A stretch of 64,000 nucleotides of DNA from an uncultured Lachnospiraceae bacterium (lineage in GTDB: Bacteria; Bacillota; Clostridia; Lachnospirales; Lachnospiraceae): NCBI GenBank assembly GCA_910588875.1, contig CAJURT010000012.1, forward strand, positions 1 to 64,000, read 5' to 3'. The translations under genes were made by a program, and so were the position numbers. This document shows, piece after piece, positions 16,348 through 25,055 of this stretch. Numbering within the stretch: position 1 is the first letter of the stretch; each line of letters opens with the position of its first letter. The notes below the pieces were generated by a model. The model was given only the letters and a program-made list of their open reading frames with translations, ran no database searches and was not told the DNA's origin.

Positions 16348-17327
16348 TGCCTGTCCCTCTGGCGCCGGCCTGACTTCACCCGCCTTACCACCTTGCCCTC
16401 CGGCCTGCGGCGGATCCCATAGATGATCTCCAGGAATGTCCCCACTTCCTCCCAGGCCTCCCGGCTCTCCGGAATCAGCCGCAGCGCCATCTGGAACTCA
16501 TGGAACATTCCGTCATACACGGACACCCGGAGTTTCCCCTTCTCGGCCCGGATCTTATCTGCCACTTCCAGGGTATCGCTAAGCAGCACTTCCTCGCTGC
16601 CCACCTGCATCAGGACCGGCGGTATTTTGTCAAACCTGCCAAACACTGGTGACAGGTAAGGGTCTTTGGGGTCGGCATCCCCGATATATGCACTGTCATG
16701 GAGAAGGTTATCCGTGGTTCCCCCAAATTGGGGATCCCGGTGGAAATTCGTCTCATGGCTCTCCCCGCTGCAGGTCAAATCCGTCCAGGGAGACATGAGC
16801 ACCAGGCCTGCAGGCGCCGCTGTCCCCTGGTCCCGCAGATACATGGCCAGCGCCAGCGCCAGGCCGCCCCCTGCCGAATCCCCTGCCACCACGATCTTAT
16901 CAGGTGCATACTTCTTCTCTTCCAGGAGCCACCGGTAGGCATCCACCGCATCCAAAAGGGCAGCCGGATACGGAAACTCCGGAGCCACCCGGTAATCGAT
17001 GGTCAGCACATCTCCGCCCATGCTTTTTTTTGAGTAATACACCGCAAAATCCCGGTAAATGTTCTTCATGGGCCCGATATAGCCTCCCCCGTGAAGCTGC
17101 AGGACTACCCGTCCTGTGCTTACCTGGGCAGGGCGCAGATACTCCATCAGAAAATTCTCCTGCTCCACAATCTCATATTCGTATTCCGCCGGGCAAATCC
17201 ACGCAGGCTCCACCGGGTTCTTGCGCAGTTCCCCGGTCTGGATCCGGCGCCCCATGGCCGAATCCATCATATTGTGCATCATGTCCCGCATCAGCTTGCC
17301 CCGCAGGCTTACTTTATCCGTTCTCAT
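16344..17327 (-). CDS. Alpha/beta hydrolase (HSL-type acetyl esterase)
   Basis: A 327-residue carboxylester hydrolase of the hormone-sensitive lipase group. The oxyanion motif LHGGGYIG (about residue 92) and the nucleophile motif GDSAGGG (about 165) are clear. The catalytic Asp probably lies in GSEEVLLSD and the His in YDGMFHEFQ. Start 17327 has CAGGAGG upstream; the longer frame from 17369 has none. The gene sits 38 bases after the acyltransferase gene and overlaps rlmH by 4 bases, so all are likely co-transcribed. The substrate is unknown; small acyl esters are typical. Confidence 0.9.
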   Translation of the reverse strand: MRTDKVSLRGKLMRDMMHNMMDSAMGRRIQTGELRKNPVEPAWICPAEYEYEIVEQENFLMEYLRPAQVSTGRVVLQLHGGGYIGPMKNIYRDFAVYYSKKSMGGDVLTIDYRVAPEFPYPAALLDAVDAYRWLLEEKKYAPDKIVVAGDSAGGGLALALAMYLRDQGTAAPAGLVLMSPWTDLTCSGESHETNFHRDPQFGGTTDNLLHDSAYIGDADPKDPYLSPVFGRFDKIPPVLMQVGSEEVLLSDTLEVADKIRAEKGKLRVSVYDGMFHEFQMALRLIPESREAWEEVGTFLEIIYGIRRRPEGKVVRRVKSGRRQRDRQ

Positions 17328-17365
17328 CAGACCTCCTGTCTGTCCGGCACTCCCACCGGCCTTTC

Positions 17366-18835
17366 TCACACATGCATCCGCCTGTGCAGTTCTTCCTTCC
17401 AGTCCCTTTCCCCTGCCAGATAGCCCTTCAGCCCCCTGGCCGCCTCACCGCCGGTCTGGCCAACCTGCTTAACCATCCGCGATGCCTTCGCTTCCCCCCC
17501 TTTTTGCAGGATCAGCACCTTGCGGATACGGGGATACATGTCCCTCTTCCTGGCTGACGAAGGTTCATTGCCCTCCAGCTGGACACGGATCCCCTCCTCC
17601 TTCAGTTTGTCAAAGAAACGCCGCTGGAGATGGCTGTCCGAAAACACGGAGGTAAAGGTAACTACCACTTCCTCCCCGTAAGCACAGACCGCACACTTAA
17701 GCGGCTGCCTCCGGGACACGCCGATCATCAGATGGAACCTCTCAATTTCCTTCTCATACTCCGGCTCCATCCGGATCACCCCCACATTGGAAAGCGTCAT
17801 CGTATACGCCCGGTCTTTCAGGCGGAACACCAGATTCAGCGCCAGCCTCTTTATCACCAGGGGGATCACCCGCAGATACCACTTTTTTTCCCTTGACACA
17901 TTATAGGAAATACTTTCCTCCAGGCGTTTTTTGTCAATCTTTCTGTCCATCTGCCGTGAGATTTTTCCCAACAGCTTCTCAAAACTCACATCCGGGTTGT
18001 CAAACAGATACCCGATCATGGTAACCGCAAAGAAATTCGCCATCGTCTCCGAGCCGAAAAACGCCCGCAGGTTAATCGGCAGGTTGAGCACCACCGGCTC
18101 TGCCCAGGGCTTTCCCTCCAGGTATTCCTGCCAGATGGACCAGATCAGCGCCGCTGCCAGGTATTTTGTGATGCTGACCCCATAGCGGTGGCATACCTTT
18201 TTTAATTCTCCCGTATTCACGTATCCATGGAGCACCTGTCCTGTACCCAGCGGCAGATAATTCCCCTCCAGCCGGTAAGCGGGATGGGAACTGTATTTGC
18301 GCCGGGAAACCTGGCGGTAATTCTCCAGATAACTGTCTTCCACCGAAAACTCCTGCTCCTTCTGTGTCTTCTCGTCCTCACTTGTCCAGAATTCGTCTTC
18401 ATCCCCGTGGATCAGCTGCAGGTAACGCCCGGTAAGGTCCTTTAACATATTCACCGCCCCCAGGCCGTCTGTCAGGGCGTGGAATACTTCCAGGTTAATC
18501 CTCTTCTCATAATAGGTGACCCTGAACAAAAATTTCCGGTTCCCATGGGGGTCGAAATAGCGGCAGGGGTAAGTGGATTCCCGCTGTACCTGGGGAACCC
18601 GTTTATTCTCCTCAAAATAATACCAGAAAAAGCCCTGGCGCAGCCTTACCCGGAAATTCCGGATATGGGGCAGGATATCCTCCAGTGCTTGCTGCAATAC
18701 CTCCGGCTGGATCTTTTCTTTCAAGGTCACCGAGATCCGGAATACCTGGCTCATATTCTCATTGGCAATCACCGGGAAAATCTTTGCCGTATTATCCAGC
18801 CTCCTCCATTGCCCCTCAAGACTTTTCTTTTTCAT
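17366..18835 (-). CDS. Acyltransferase of the condensation/alcohol-acetyltransferase superfamily
   Basis: A 489-residue protein with the HxxxDG catalytic motif (HALTDGLGA, about residue 137), LPINLRAFFGSETMANFF in the second half, and the typical two-lobed CAT-like layout. The family includes alcohol acetyltransferases and condensation-domain enzymes, which move acyl groups from CoA or carrier proteins to alcohols or amines. The nearby esterase hints at ester metabolism, but no substrate can be named. The start at 18835 follows GGAGGGAGGAC; the preceding GNAT gene overlaps it by 20 bases. Confidence 0.8.
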   Translation of the reverse strand: MKKKSLEGQWRRLDNTAKIFPVIANENMSQVFRISVTLKEKIQPEVLQQALEDILPHIRNFRVRLRQGFFWYYFEENKRVPQVQRESTYPCRYFDPHGNRKFLFRVTYYEKRINLEVFHALTDGLGAVNMLKDLTGRYLQLIHGDEDEFWTSEDEKTQKEQEFSVEDSYLENYRQVSRRKYSSHPAYRLEGNYLPLGTGQVLHGYVNTGELKKVCHRYGVSITKYLAAALIWSIWQEYLEGKPWAEPVVLNLPINLRAFFGSETMANFFAVTMIGYLFDNPDVSFEKLLGKISRQMDRKIDKKRLEESISYNVSREKKWYLRVIPLVIKRLALNLVFRLKDRAYTMTLSNVGVIRMEPEYEKEIERFHLMIGVSRRQPLKCAVCAYGEEVVVTFTSVFSDSHLQRRFFDKLKEEGIRVQLEGNEPSSARKRDMYPRIRKVLILQKGGEAKASRMVKQVGQTGGEAARGLKGYLAGERDWKEELHRRMHV

Positions 18836-19352
18836 GTCCTCCCTCCCCTTCCTTCCCGCAGGAATCAAATTCCAGGATCATATCATACCAAACTGCCCCT
18901 CCATGCACGGAACGGGAAACCCCCAGATTCCGGTAGCCAAATTGTTCGTAATAACCGATCAGCCTGTCCTTGCAGGTCAGAATCAGCCCTTTTTTGCCTC
19001 TTTTTTGTGCTTGTGCCATCATATGCCTCATCAGCCGGGCGGCCAGCCCCTGCCGGCGGAACTCCGGCGCCACATCCAAGCCGAAAATGCTTTGGTAGGC
19101 CCCTTCCGGCCTGTGGCAACGGATATCCTCAAACATCTCATCACAGATTACCCGGCTGTCCGTCACACAGCCATTGATAAAGCCCACAATCTCTCCCTGT
19201 CTTTCCGCCACAAAAAAGCTTTCCGGAAATGCCCTGATCCTCTGTGCAAAAGAAGCCCGGGACGCGGCTTCTGCTTGCGGGAAACAGACTGCCTCCACCC
19301 GGGCCACGGCATCCAGATCCTCCGGCATCACCTGCCTGATGATAATATCCAT
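18816..19352 (-). CDS. GNAT N-acetyltransferase
   Basis: A 178-residue acetyl-CoA-dependent acetyltransferase. The acetyl-CoA loop is the LDVAPEFRRQGLAARLM segment (about residues 90-107). FFVAERQGEIVGFINGCV forms the preceding strands and LIGYYEQFGYRNLG the C-terminal one. It resembles aralkylamine-type acetyltransferases. The start has AAAGGAG 9 bases upstream. It overlaps the downstream acyltransferase gene, so translation is coupled. Substrate unknown. Confidence 0.9.
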   Translation of the reverse strand: MDIIIRQVMPEDLDAVARVEAVCFPQAEAASRASFAQRIRAFPESFFVAERQGEIVGFINGCVTDSRVICDEMFEDIRCHRPEGAYQSIFGLDVAPEFRRQGLAARLMRHMMAQAQKRGKKGLILTCKDRLIGYYEQFGYRNLGVSRSVHGGAVWYDMILEFDSCGKEGEGGHEKEKS

Positions 19353-19382
19353 GCCATTTTACTCCTTTTCTTCCTTTCCGCC

Positions 19383-20081
19383 TCATACCCGGAAATAATA
19401 GCCGACCCCCCACTTTGTATGCACATACCTGGGGTCACTGGGGCTGGGCTCAATCTTCTCCCGGAGCCGCCGCACATGCACGTCTACCGTGCGCACATCC
19501 CCTGAATCCGTGGTCTTGTTCCCCCACACCAGGGACAGCAGGGTCTCCCGGCTATACACCTTATTGGGATTGCAGACAAACAGTTCCAGGAGGTCAAACT
19601 CCTTTGCCGTCAGGTTAATCTCCTTCTCCCCGATAAACACCCGCCTGCCCTCCCGGTCCAGCTTTAACTCCCCGGCAGTAATCATCTGGTTTTCCTGGCG
19701 CCCGCCCTTTCCTGACCTCCTGGCATTCCGCCGCATGATCGCCTTGATCCGCGCCTTGACCTCCAGGATATTAAAGGGCTTGGTGATATAATCATCCGCA
19801 CCGTATTCCAGGCCTAAAATCTTATCCATATCACCGCCCTTTGCCGTCAGCATGATGATCGGCATCTCCGAAAACTCCCGAATGGCCTGGCACACCTCAA
19901 AGCCGTCAAATTTGGGCAGCATGATATCCAACAGCACCACATCGTATTCGTTCTGCTTTGCCAGTTCGATTGCTTCTTCCCCGTCATATGCACAATCCAC
20001 CTCCATGCCGTCCTGCTCAAGGCTGAAGCGGATCCCTTTCACAATCAGCTTCTCATCATCCACAACCAGAATCCTTGCCAT
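19383..20081 (-). CDS. OmpR/PhoB-type response regulator
   Basis: A 232-residue two-domain regulator. The receiver (about 1-120) shows VVDDE, the phospho-acceptor Asp in DVVLLDIMLPKFDG, TAKGG and the ITKPF lysine. The DNA-binding winged helix (about 135-230) ends in TVDVHVRRLREKIEPSPSDPR and a VGYYFRV strand. All key residues are present. No histidine kinase gene is next to it, so it is an orphan here; its kinase is elsewhere or it acts without one. The start has GGGGAGGAAA upstream. Confidence 0.96.
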   Translation of the reverse strand: MARILVVDDEKLIVKGIRFSLEQDGMEVDCAYDGEEAIELAKQNEYDVVLLDIMLPKFDGFEVCQAIREFSEMPIIMLTAKGGDMDKILGLEYGADDYITKPFNILEVKARIKAIMRRNARRSGKGGRQENQMITAGELKLDREGRRVFIGEKEINLTAKEFDLLELFVCNPNKVYSRETLLSLVWGNKTTDSGDVRTVDVHVRRLREKIEPSPSDPRYVHTKWGVGYYFRV

Positions 20082-20102
20082 TTTCCTCCCCTTCCCCTGC
20101 TG

Positions 20103-20819
20103 TCATACAGTGATGTCATCCTTTATTTTCTCAAATGCAGCATTTTTAATTCCTGATATCTCCATAATATCTTCAATCCGCTCAAATCCGCCCCTCTGTT
20201 GCCGGTAACGGATGATGTCCTCTGCTTTTGCCTCTCCGATCCCTTTTAGGGTCATCAATTCTTCCTTGGCCGCTGTATTGATATTCACTTTTCCCGGAGA
20301 TGCACCCGGCTGTACGCCAAATCCCCTGCCTAAGGCAGCCTGGCTTCCCGCAGGCGCCGTCCATTCCGTCGCAGGGGCCTGTTCATGATTTGGCACCTCC
20401 AGCCTCATACCGTCCCAGACAGGCTCCGCCAGGTTCAGATAGTCACGTGCCGCCCCTTCGCAAAATCCCCCTGCCATGGCAATTGCCTCAAAAACCCGCT
20501 GTCCCTCTGCCAGTTCATAGACCCCCGGATTCTCTACCTCTCCACAGACATGCACAAAACAGGATGCCCCTGCCTCCTCTGAAACAGCCGGTTCTTCCCC
20601 CGCCTCGGTTCCCTTATATTCCTGTACTTCCTCCGTCTCCCTCCGGGACACATCCTTTTGGGTTTCTTCCTGGACTTCCTCCTGGCCTTCCCCCGGGCTC
20701 TCTGCCTGCAGGGCCGCCAGCAACTCCCCCTGGTCTCTTTTGCCACAGCTATAGGAACATCCCGCCGCGGCAAAAAACACCGCCAGAGCCATCCATTTAC
20801 CATATCTAAATTTTCCCAT
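20103..20819 (-). CDS. Lipoprotein with SLBB and helix-hairpin-helix domains (ComEA-like)
   Basis: A 238-residue exported protein. A lipobox (FFAAAGCSYSC) is followed by an acidic, low-complexity linker. Then comes an SLBB domain (about 85-140: CFVHVCGEVENPGVYEL, RVFEAIAMAGGF) and a tandem helix-hairpin-helix unit (about 175-238: KVNINTAAKEELMTLKGIG, RQQRGGFERIEDIMEISGI). This is the ComEA DNA-receptor architecture, anchored by lipid instead of a membrane helix. Start 20819 is 8 bases after AGGAGA. It may bind DNA at the cell surface for uptake; no other competence gene is here. Confidence 0.9.
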   Translation of the reverse strand: MGKFRYGKWMALAVFFAAAGCSYSCGKRDQGELLAALQAESPGEGQEEVQEETQKDVSRRETEEVQEYKGTEAGEEPAVSEEAGASCFVHVCGEVENPGVYELAEGQRVFEAIAMAGGFCEGAARDYLNLAEPVWDGMRLEVPNHEQAPATEWTAPAGSQAALGRGFGVQPGASPGKVNINTAAKEELMTLKGIGEAKAEDIIRYRQQRGGFERIEDIMEISGIKNAAFEKIKDDITV

Positions 20820-20934
20820 GTTCATCTCTCCTGTCCTGAGAGAATCCCAATTCAGCCTATCCCTATTTTACCGGAAGATACCCCTAAATACAAGGGAAAA
20901 TTTCCGTTTCCGCAACAAATCAGGGGACCCTGTG

Positions 20935-23400
20935 TTACTTCCCTCTGAAAACCTCCTCCGCATAATTCACTGATGCCATAGCATCCCGGCAATAGGAATC
21001 CGCGCCCATGGAATCGGCATACTCCCTTGTGAGCACCGCACCTCCAACCATCACCCTTGCCCATGGCGCCTTTTGGCGCAGCAGGGCAATGGTCTCCTCC
21101 ATGCTGGGAACCGTGGTGGTCATCAGTGCACTTAAGCCTACCAGCCTCACCCGCCTCTCCACGGCTAAGCCCACAATCTTTTCCGGAGCCACATCTTTGC
21201 CCAGGTCAAGCACCTCATAGCCATAATTCTCCAGAAGGACTTTCACAATATTTTTCCCGATATCATGGATATCCCCCTTCACCGTAGCCAGGATGATCTC
21301 TCCCTTTTTCTCCTGCTCCCCTCCGGAGGCCTGCAGGCTTTCCCGGACTATCTCAAAAGCCGCCTTGGCCGCCTCCGCACTCATCAGAAGCTGCGGCAGG
21401 AAGATTGTGCCTGCCTCAAAGCCTTTGCCCACCCGGTCAAGGGCAGGTATCATCTCCTGGTTAATCACCTCCAGGGGATCCCGTTTTGCCAAAAGTTCCC
21501 CCACTGCCCTGACCGCCTGCTCCTTCATCCCCCGCTCAATACTGACCGCCAGGGCAGAAGCTGTGTCAGCAGAACTTTGCCCATCCCCGGCTTCCTGTCC
21601 GTTCCGGGCGGACACCAAATATGCCGCCGCTTTTCCCTCAGCGCTCCCGGCCGCCGCCTTCTTCCTGGCCGCTTCCTGTGCGTAAACCCGGATATAATCC
21701 CCACAATTTTCATCCAGTGCCGCCAATGCGCGGAAACTGTGGTAGACCCGCATCATCCCGTCGGAATTGGGGTTAATGATGGCTGCGCTAAGCCCGTTCT
21801 GCAGAGCCATGGCAAAAAAAGCGGCATTGATGTTCTCCCTCACCGGAAGGCCAAAAGAAATATTGGACACCCCCAGGATTGTCTTCCCGCCAAGTTCGTC
21901 CCGGACCCGGCGCACTGCCTCCAGGGTAGTGACTGCCCCCCTGCCATCCGAACTGATGGTCATGCACAGGGCATCAACCACAATATCCTCCGCCCCGATG
22001 CCATACTCCGCAGCCCTATCATAGATCTTTTTGGCTACCTTAAGCCTCCCCTCCGCCGTCTCCGGGATCCCGCCTTCGTCCAGCGCCAGGGCTACCACCA
22101 CTCCCCCATACTTCTTCACCAGGGGGAATACCCCTCTCATGGATTCTTCCTTTCCGTTGACGGAATTGATCAGCGGCTTGCCATTGTACACCCGCATAGC
22201 CCGCTCCATGGCAGCCAGATCCGAAGTGTCGATCTGCAGCGGCAGGTCAATGATGCTTTGGAGTTCCCTGACCACCTCCTCCATCATAGACGGCTCATCA
22301 ATCTCCGGCAGCCCTACATTCACATCCAGCACATGGGCGCCATGATCCTGCTGGGCAACCCCTTCCTGCAGAATATATTCCAGATTATGATCCCGCAGCG
22401 CCTGCTTGAATTTCGGCTTCCCCGTCGGGTTGATCCTCTCGCCGATAATCACCGGATCCCTGTCAATCACCACTGCCCGGGCAAAAGAGGATACCACAGT
22501 CCGCCCTTTCTGCTTCACCGGCACCGGCTCTATCCCCTGGCAGGCTTTTACTGTCCGCCGGATATGTTCCGGCGTGGTGCCGCAGCATCCCCCCACAACC
22601 CTTGCCCCCATCAGGGCAATCTCCCTCATAAGGCCGGCGAAGGTATCTGCATCAATATCATATACGGTCTTTCCGTTTTCACTGCGGGGCAGGCCTGCAT
22701 TGGGATTGACAATCACCGGCAGGGAGGAAAGCGACAGAATCTCCTTTAAGATCCCCTTCATCTGCATTGGCCCCAGCCCGCAGTTCATCCCCAGGGCATC
22801 CACCCCCAGCCCCTCCAGCATGGCAACCACCGAGGCCGGGCTGCCTCCGGTCAGGAGTTTCCCCTTCTCGTCAAAAGTCACGGTCACAAACACCGGAAGG
22901 CTGCAGTTTTCCTTTGCCCCCAGGACTGCTGCCTTGGCCTCATAGCTGTCGCTCATTGTCTCAATCAGGATCAGGTCCGCGCCCTCGCTTGCACCGATTG
23001 CCGCCACTTGGCCGAAAAGCCGTACTGCATCCTCAAAGCCCAGATCCCCAAGAGGCTTTAAAAGCTTCCCCGTGGGCCCCATATCTAAGGCAATATATGC
23101 CTCTTTCCCTGCCTGCCGGATGGCTTCCCGCCCATTGCGCACCGCTGCCCGCACCACTTCCTCCACGGAATATCCCATCTGTCCGTTGTATTTTAACCCG
23201 TCCGCGCCGAAGGTGTTGGTGGTCACAATATCTGCCCCCGCCTCCAGGTATGCCCTGTGGATCTCCACCAATGCCTCCGGATGGGTGATATTCCAGATCC
23301 CCGGAAGTTCACCGGGCTTTAATCCCCTGGCCTGCAAAAGGCTTCCCATGCCTCCGTCACAGAACAAGAGCCTTTCTTCCATCGCTTTTCTGATATCCAC
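20935..23400 (-). CDS. metH: Cobalamin-dependent methionine synthase without an activation domain
   Basis: An 821-residue enzyme that moves a methyl group from methyl-tetrahydrofolate to homocysteine via cobalamin. The homocysteine domain (about 1-300) carries zinc ligands in GMNCGLG and GGCCGTTPEH. The pterin-binding domain follows (ERINPTGKPKF, NVGLPEID, LQIDTSD). The B12 module ends the protein with the cobalamin-ligating GDIHDIGKN near residue 690. The C-terminal SAM reactivation domain of E. coli MetH is absent and is supplied by the next gene upstream. Start is GTG at 23400 with AAAGGAGG 5 bases upstream. Confidence 0.95.
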   Translation of the reverse strand: MDIRKAMEERLLFCDGGMGSLLQARGLKPGELPGIWNITHPEALVEIHRAYLEAGADIVTTNTFGADGLKYNGQMGYSVEEVVRAAVRNGREAIRQAGKEAYIALDMGPTGKLLKPLGDLGFEDAVRLFGQVAAIGASEGADLILIETMSDSYEAKAAVLGAKENCSLPVFVTVTFDEKGKLLTGGSPASVVAMLEGLGVDALGMNCGLGPMQMKGILKEILSLSSLPVIVNPNAGLPRSENGKTVYDIDADTFAGLMREIALMGARVVGGCCGTTPEHIRRTVKACQGIEPVPVKQKGRTVVSSFARAVVIDRDPVIIGERINPTGKPKFKQALRDHNLEYILQEGVAQQDHGAHVLDVNVGLPEIDEPSMMEEVVRELQSIIDLPLQIDTSDLAAMERAMRVYNGKPLINSVNGKEESMRGVFPLVKKYGGVVVALALDEGGIPETAEGRLKVAKKIYDRAAEYGIGAEDIVVDALCMTISSDGRGAVTTLEAVRRVRDELGGKTILGVSNISFGLPVRENINAAFFAMALQNGLSAAIINPNSDGMMRVYHSFRALAALDENCGDYIRVYAQEAARKKAAAGSAEGKAAAYLVSARNGQEAGDGQSSADTASALAVSIERGMKEQAVRAVGELLAKRDPLEVINQEMIPALDRVGKGFEAGTIFLPQLLMSAEAAKAAFEIVRESLQASGGEQEKKGEIILATVKGDIHDIGKNIVKVLLENYGYEVLDLGKDVAPEKIVGLAVERRVRLVGLSALMTTTVPSMEETIALLRQKAPWARVMVGGAVLTREYADSMGADSYCRDAMASVNYAEEVFRGK

Positions 23401-23416
23401 TGTTGCCTCCTTTTCT

Positions 23417-24094
23417 TTACCTGCGGTATTCGCAGCCTGTCCTCCCACACGCCTCACATCCCTGTATGCTGCACATCTTAGGCTTTCTGCTAAGGCCTAT
23501 CACTGCTGTTACGGACTTGGAGGGAGCCATCAAAAGGCTGTCCGTCAGCGTGACTCCGATACGTTTGTTCATCTCCAGCGCCCCGGCGATTTCCTTCTGG
23601 CATTCCAGGGGGAAATCACCATAGCCCGGGCTGAAACGCGGGCGCATATACCAGCCCTTTTTTTGGTATTCCTCCCGCCAGACTTCATTGCAATAGTCAC
23701 AATAGGTCTCCAGCATGGCGGCAGAGGCAGCCTGGAGAACCACTGCCCGGCTCACCGAAAGCTGCCCGTACCGCTTAAGCAGCACATCCACCCTGCTTCC
23801 CAGCGTGGCGCCGAACACCAAGATCCTCCCGCAATCCTTAAGGTTCTTTTCCAGGCTCCTGCTCTTTGTCTGCAAAAAAACCATATCAATCACATGCTCC
23901 CGGATTGCCAGGGGATATTCCACGCAGACGGATCTCGCCGTCGCTGCCTGCTCTAATTCCCTCTGGCATTCCCCGATCAGCTGTTCCACATTTTCCGGGA
24001 TCTCTTGGCCCCGGTGGCCCAAATACCGCAAGATTTCCCGTTCATCCCAGGGAAACCCCTCCCCTGACCCAAGCCATTGTTTCATCCTGTCCAT
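23417..24094 (-). CDS. Stand-alone methionine synthase reactivation protein
   Basis: A 225-residue SAM-binding protein that restores oxidised cobalamin in MetH. It has the core motif RPRFSPGYGDFPLE and VTLTDSLLMAPSKSVTAVIGLS. The C-terminus is a Cys-rich tail (MCSIQGCEACGRTGCEYRR) with CxxxxCxxCxxxxC spacing, common in the separate form of this protein. It lies between metF and metH, 16 bases before metH. Start 24094 has GAGGGG upstream; a TTG at 24136 is a weaker alternative. Confidence 0.92.
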   Translation of the reverse strand: MDRMKQWLGSGEGFPWDEREILRYLGHRGQEIPENVEQLIGECQRELEQAATARSVCVEYPLAIREHVIDMVFLQTKSRSLEKNLKDCGRILVFGATLGSRVDVLLKRYGQLSVSRAVVLQAASAAMLETYCDYCNEVWREEYQKKGWYMRPRFSPGYGDFPLECQKEIAGALEMNKRIGVTLTDSLLMAPSKSVTAVIGLSRKPKMCSIQGCEACGRTGCEYRR

Positions 24095-24150
24095 CCACGC
24101 CCCTCTGCCTTTTCCTCTTTCTTCCTGCTGTCCCAAGGCACTGCCACGTC

Positions 24151-25008
24151 CTACTTTATGATTTCGGACAAACTCTCCCGGATCCTGGCTGCCACATCCG
24201 GCTTGTTCATGGAATACACATGGATTCCATTGACCCCATTTGCAATCAGGTCGATAATCTGCTCTGTCGCATAGGCTATGCCGGCCTGCTTCATTGCCGC
24301 CGGGTTGTCCCCAAACCGGTCTACGATGGCCTTAAAGCGCGAGGGCAGGTAAGTCCCTGACATAGAGCAGATCCTCTTAATCTGTGCCTTGTTGGTCACT
24401 GGCATGATCCCTGCCACCACCGGCACAATAACCCCTGCCTCCCGGATCCGGTACAGGTAATTATATAAAATATTATTGTCGAAAAACATCTGGGTGGTCA
24501 CAAAATCACAGCCTGCCTCCACTTTTTCCTTCAGATAGTGGATATCCTGGGCCTTATTTTCCGATTCCACATGCCCTTCCGGATAGCATGCCGCCCCGAT
24601 GCAGAAATCCCCGCTTTTGCGGATCTCTGCTATCAGTTCCGATGCATAATGGTAATCCTTTTCCACCTGCCCGTCCGGAGGGATATCCCCCCGCAGGGCA
24701 AGGACATTCTCAATTCCCCGAGCCTTCAGTTCCTCCAAGACCGAGGTGACCTTCTCCCGGGAGGAAGAGACGCAGGTCAGGTGTGCTAACGGCGTCACCC
24801 CCTGTGCCTGAAGCGTGGCGGCGATATCCACCGTATAACGGCTGGTTCCGCCACCTGCCCCATAGGTCACACTCATAAAAGCAGGCTTCAGCCTGGCAAT
24901 CTCAACCGCCGCCTGCTCCACCAGTTCATATTTATCCTCTGTTTTGGGCGGAAACACTTCAAAAGAGAGGGTCGGCCCACCCTTTGTAAGAATATCCCTG
25001 ATCTTCAT
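24151..25008 (-). CDS. metF: 5,10-methylenetetrahydrofolate reductase
   Basis: A 285-residue flavoenzyme that makes methyl-tetrahydrofolate for MetH. Family motifs: SFEVFPPKTEDK at the N-terminus, MSVTYGAGGGTSRYT, ALRGDIPP, and FVTTQMFFDN in the barrel core. Start has AAGGAGAG 4 bases upstream. It is first in a metF, reactivation protein, metH order, with 47 bases to the preceding gene. That gap is too short for a riboswitch, so control probably comes from further upstream or elsewhere. Confidence 0.96.
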   Translation of the reverse strand: MKIRDILTKGGPTLSFEVFPPKTEDKYELVEQAAVEIARLKPAFMSVTYGAGGGTSRYTVDIAATLQAQGVTPLAHLTCVSSSREKVTSVLEELKARGIENVLALRGDIPPDGQVEKDYHYASELIAEIRKSGDFCIGAACYPEGHVESENKAQDIHYLKEKVEAGCDFVTTQMFFDNNILYNYLYRIREAGVIVPVVAGIMPVTNKAQIKRICSMSGTYLPSRFKAIVDRFGDNPAAMKQAGIAYATEQIIDLIANGVNGIHVYSMNKPDVAARIRESLSEIIK

Positions 25009-25055
25009 CTTTTCTCTCCTTGTTCCTCATCGTCACTCTTCATCGTCTTTGGCTC

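Noticed and set aside
20300..23290. Long open frames on the plus strand opposite metH and the SLBB/HhH gene
   Set aside because: They are antisense shadows in GC-rich DNA with Pro/Arg-rich, low-complexity translations and no ribosome-binding sites.
25009..25055. Possible SAM or cobalamin riboswitch before metF
   Set aside because: The gap to the neighbouring gene is only 47 bases, too short for either class.
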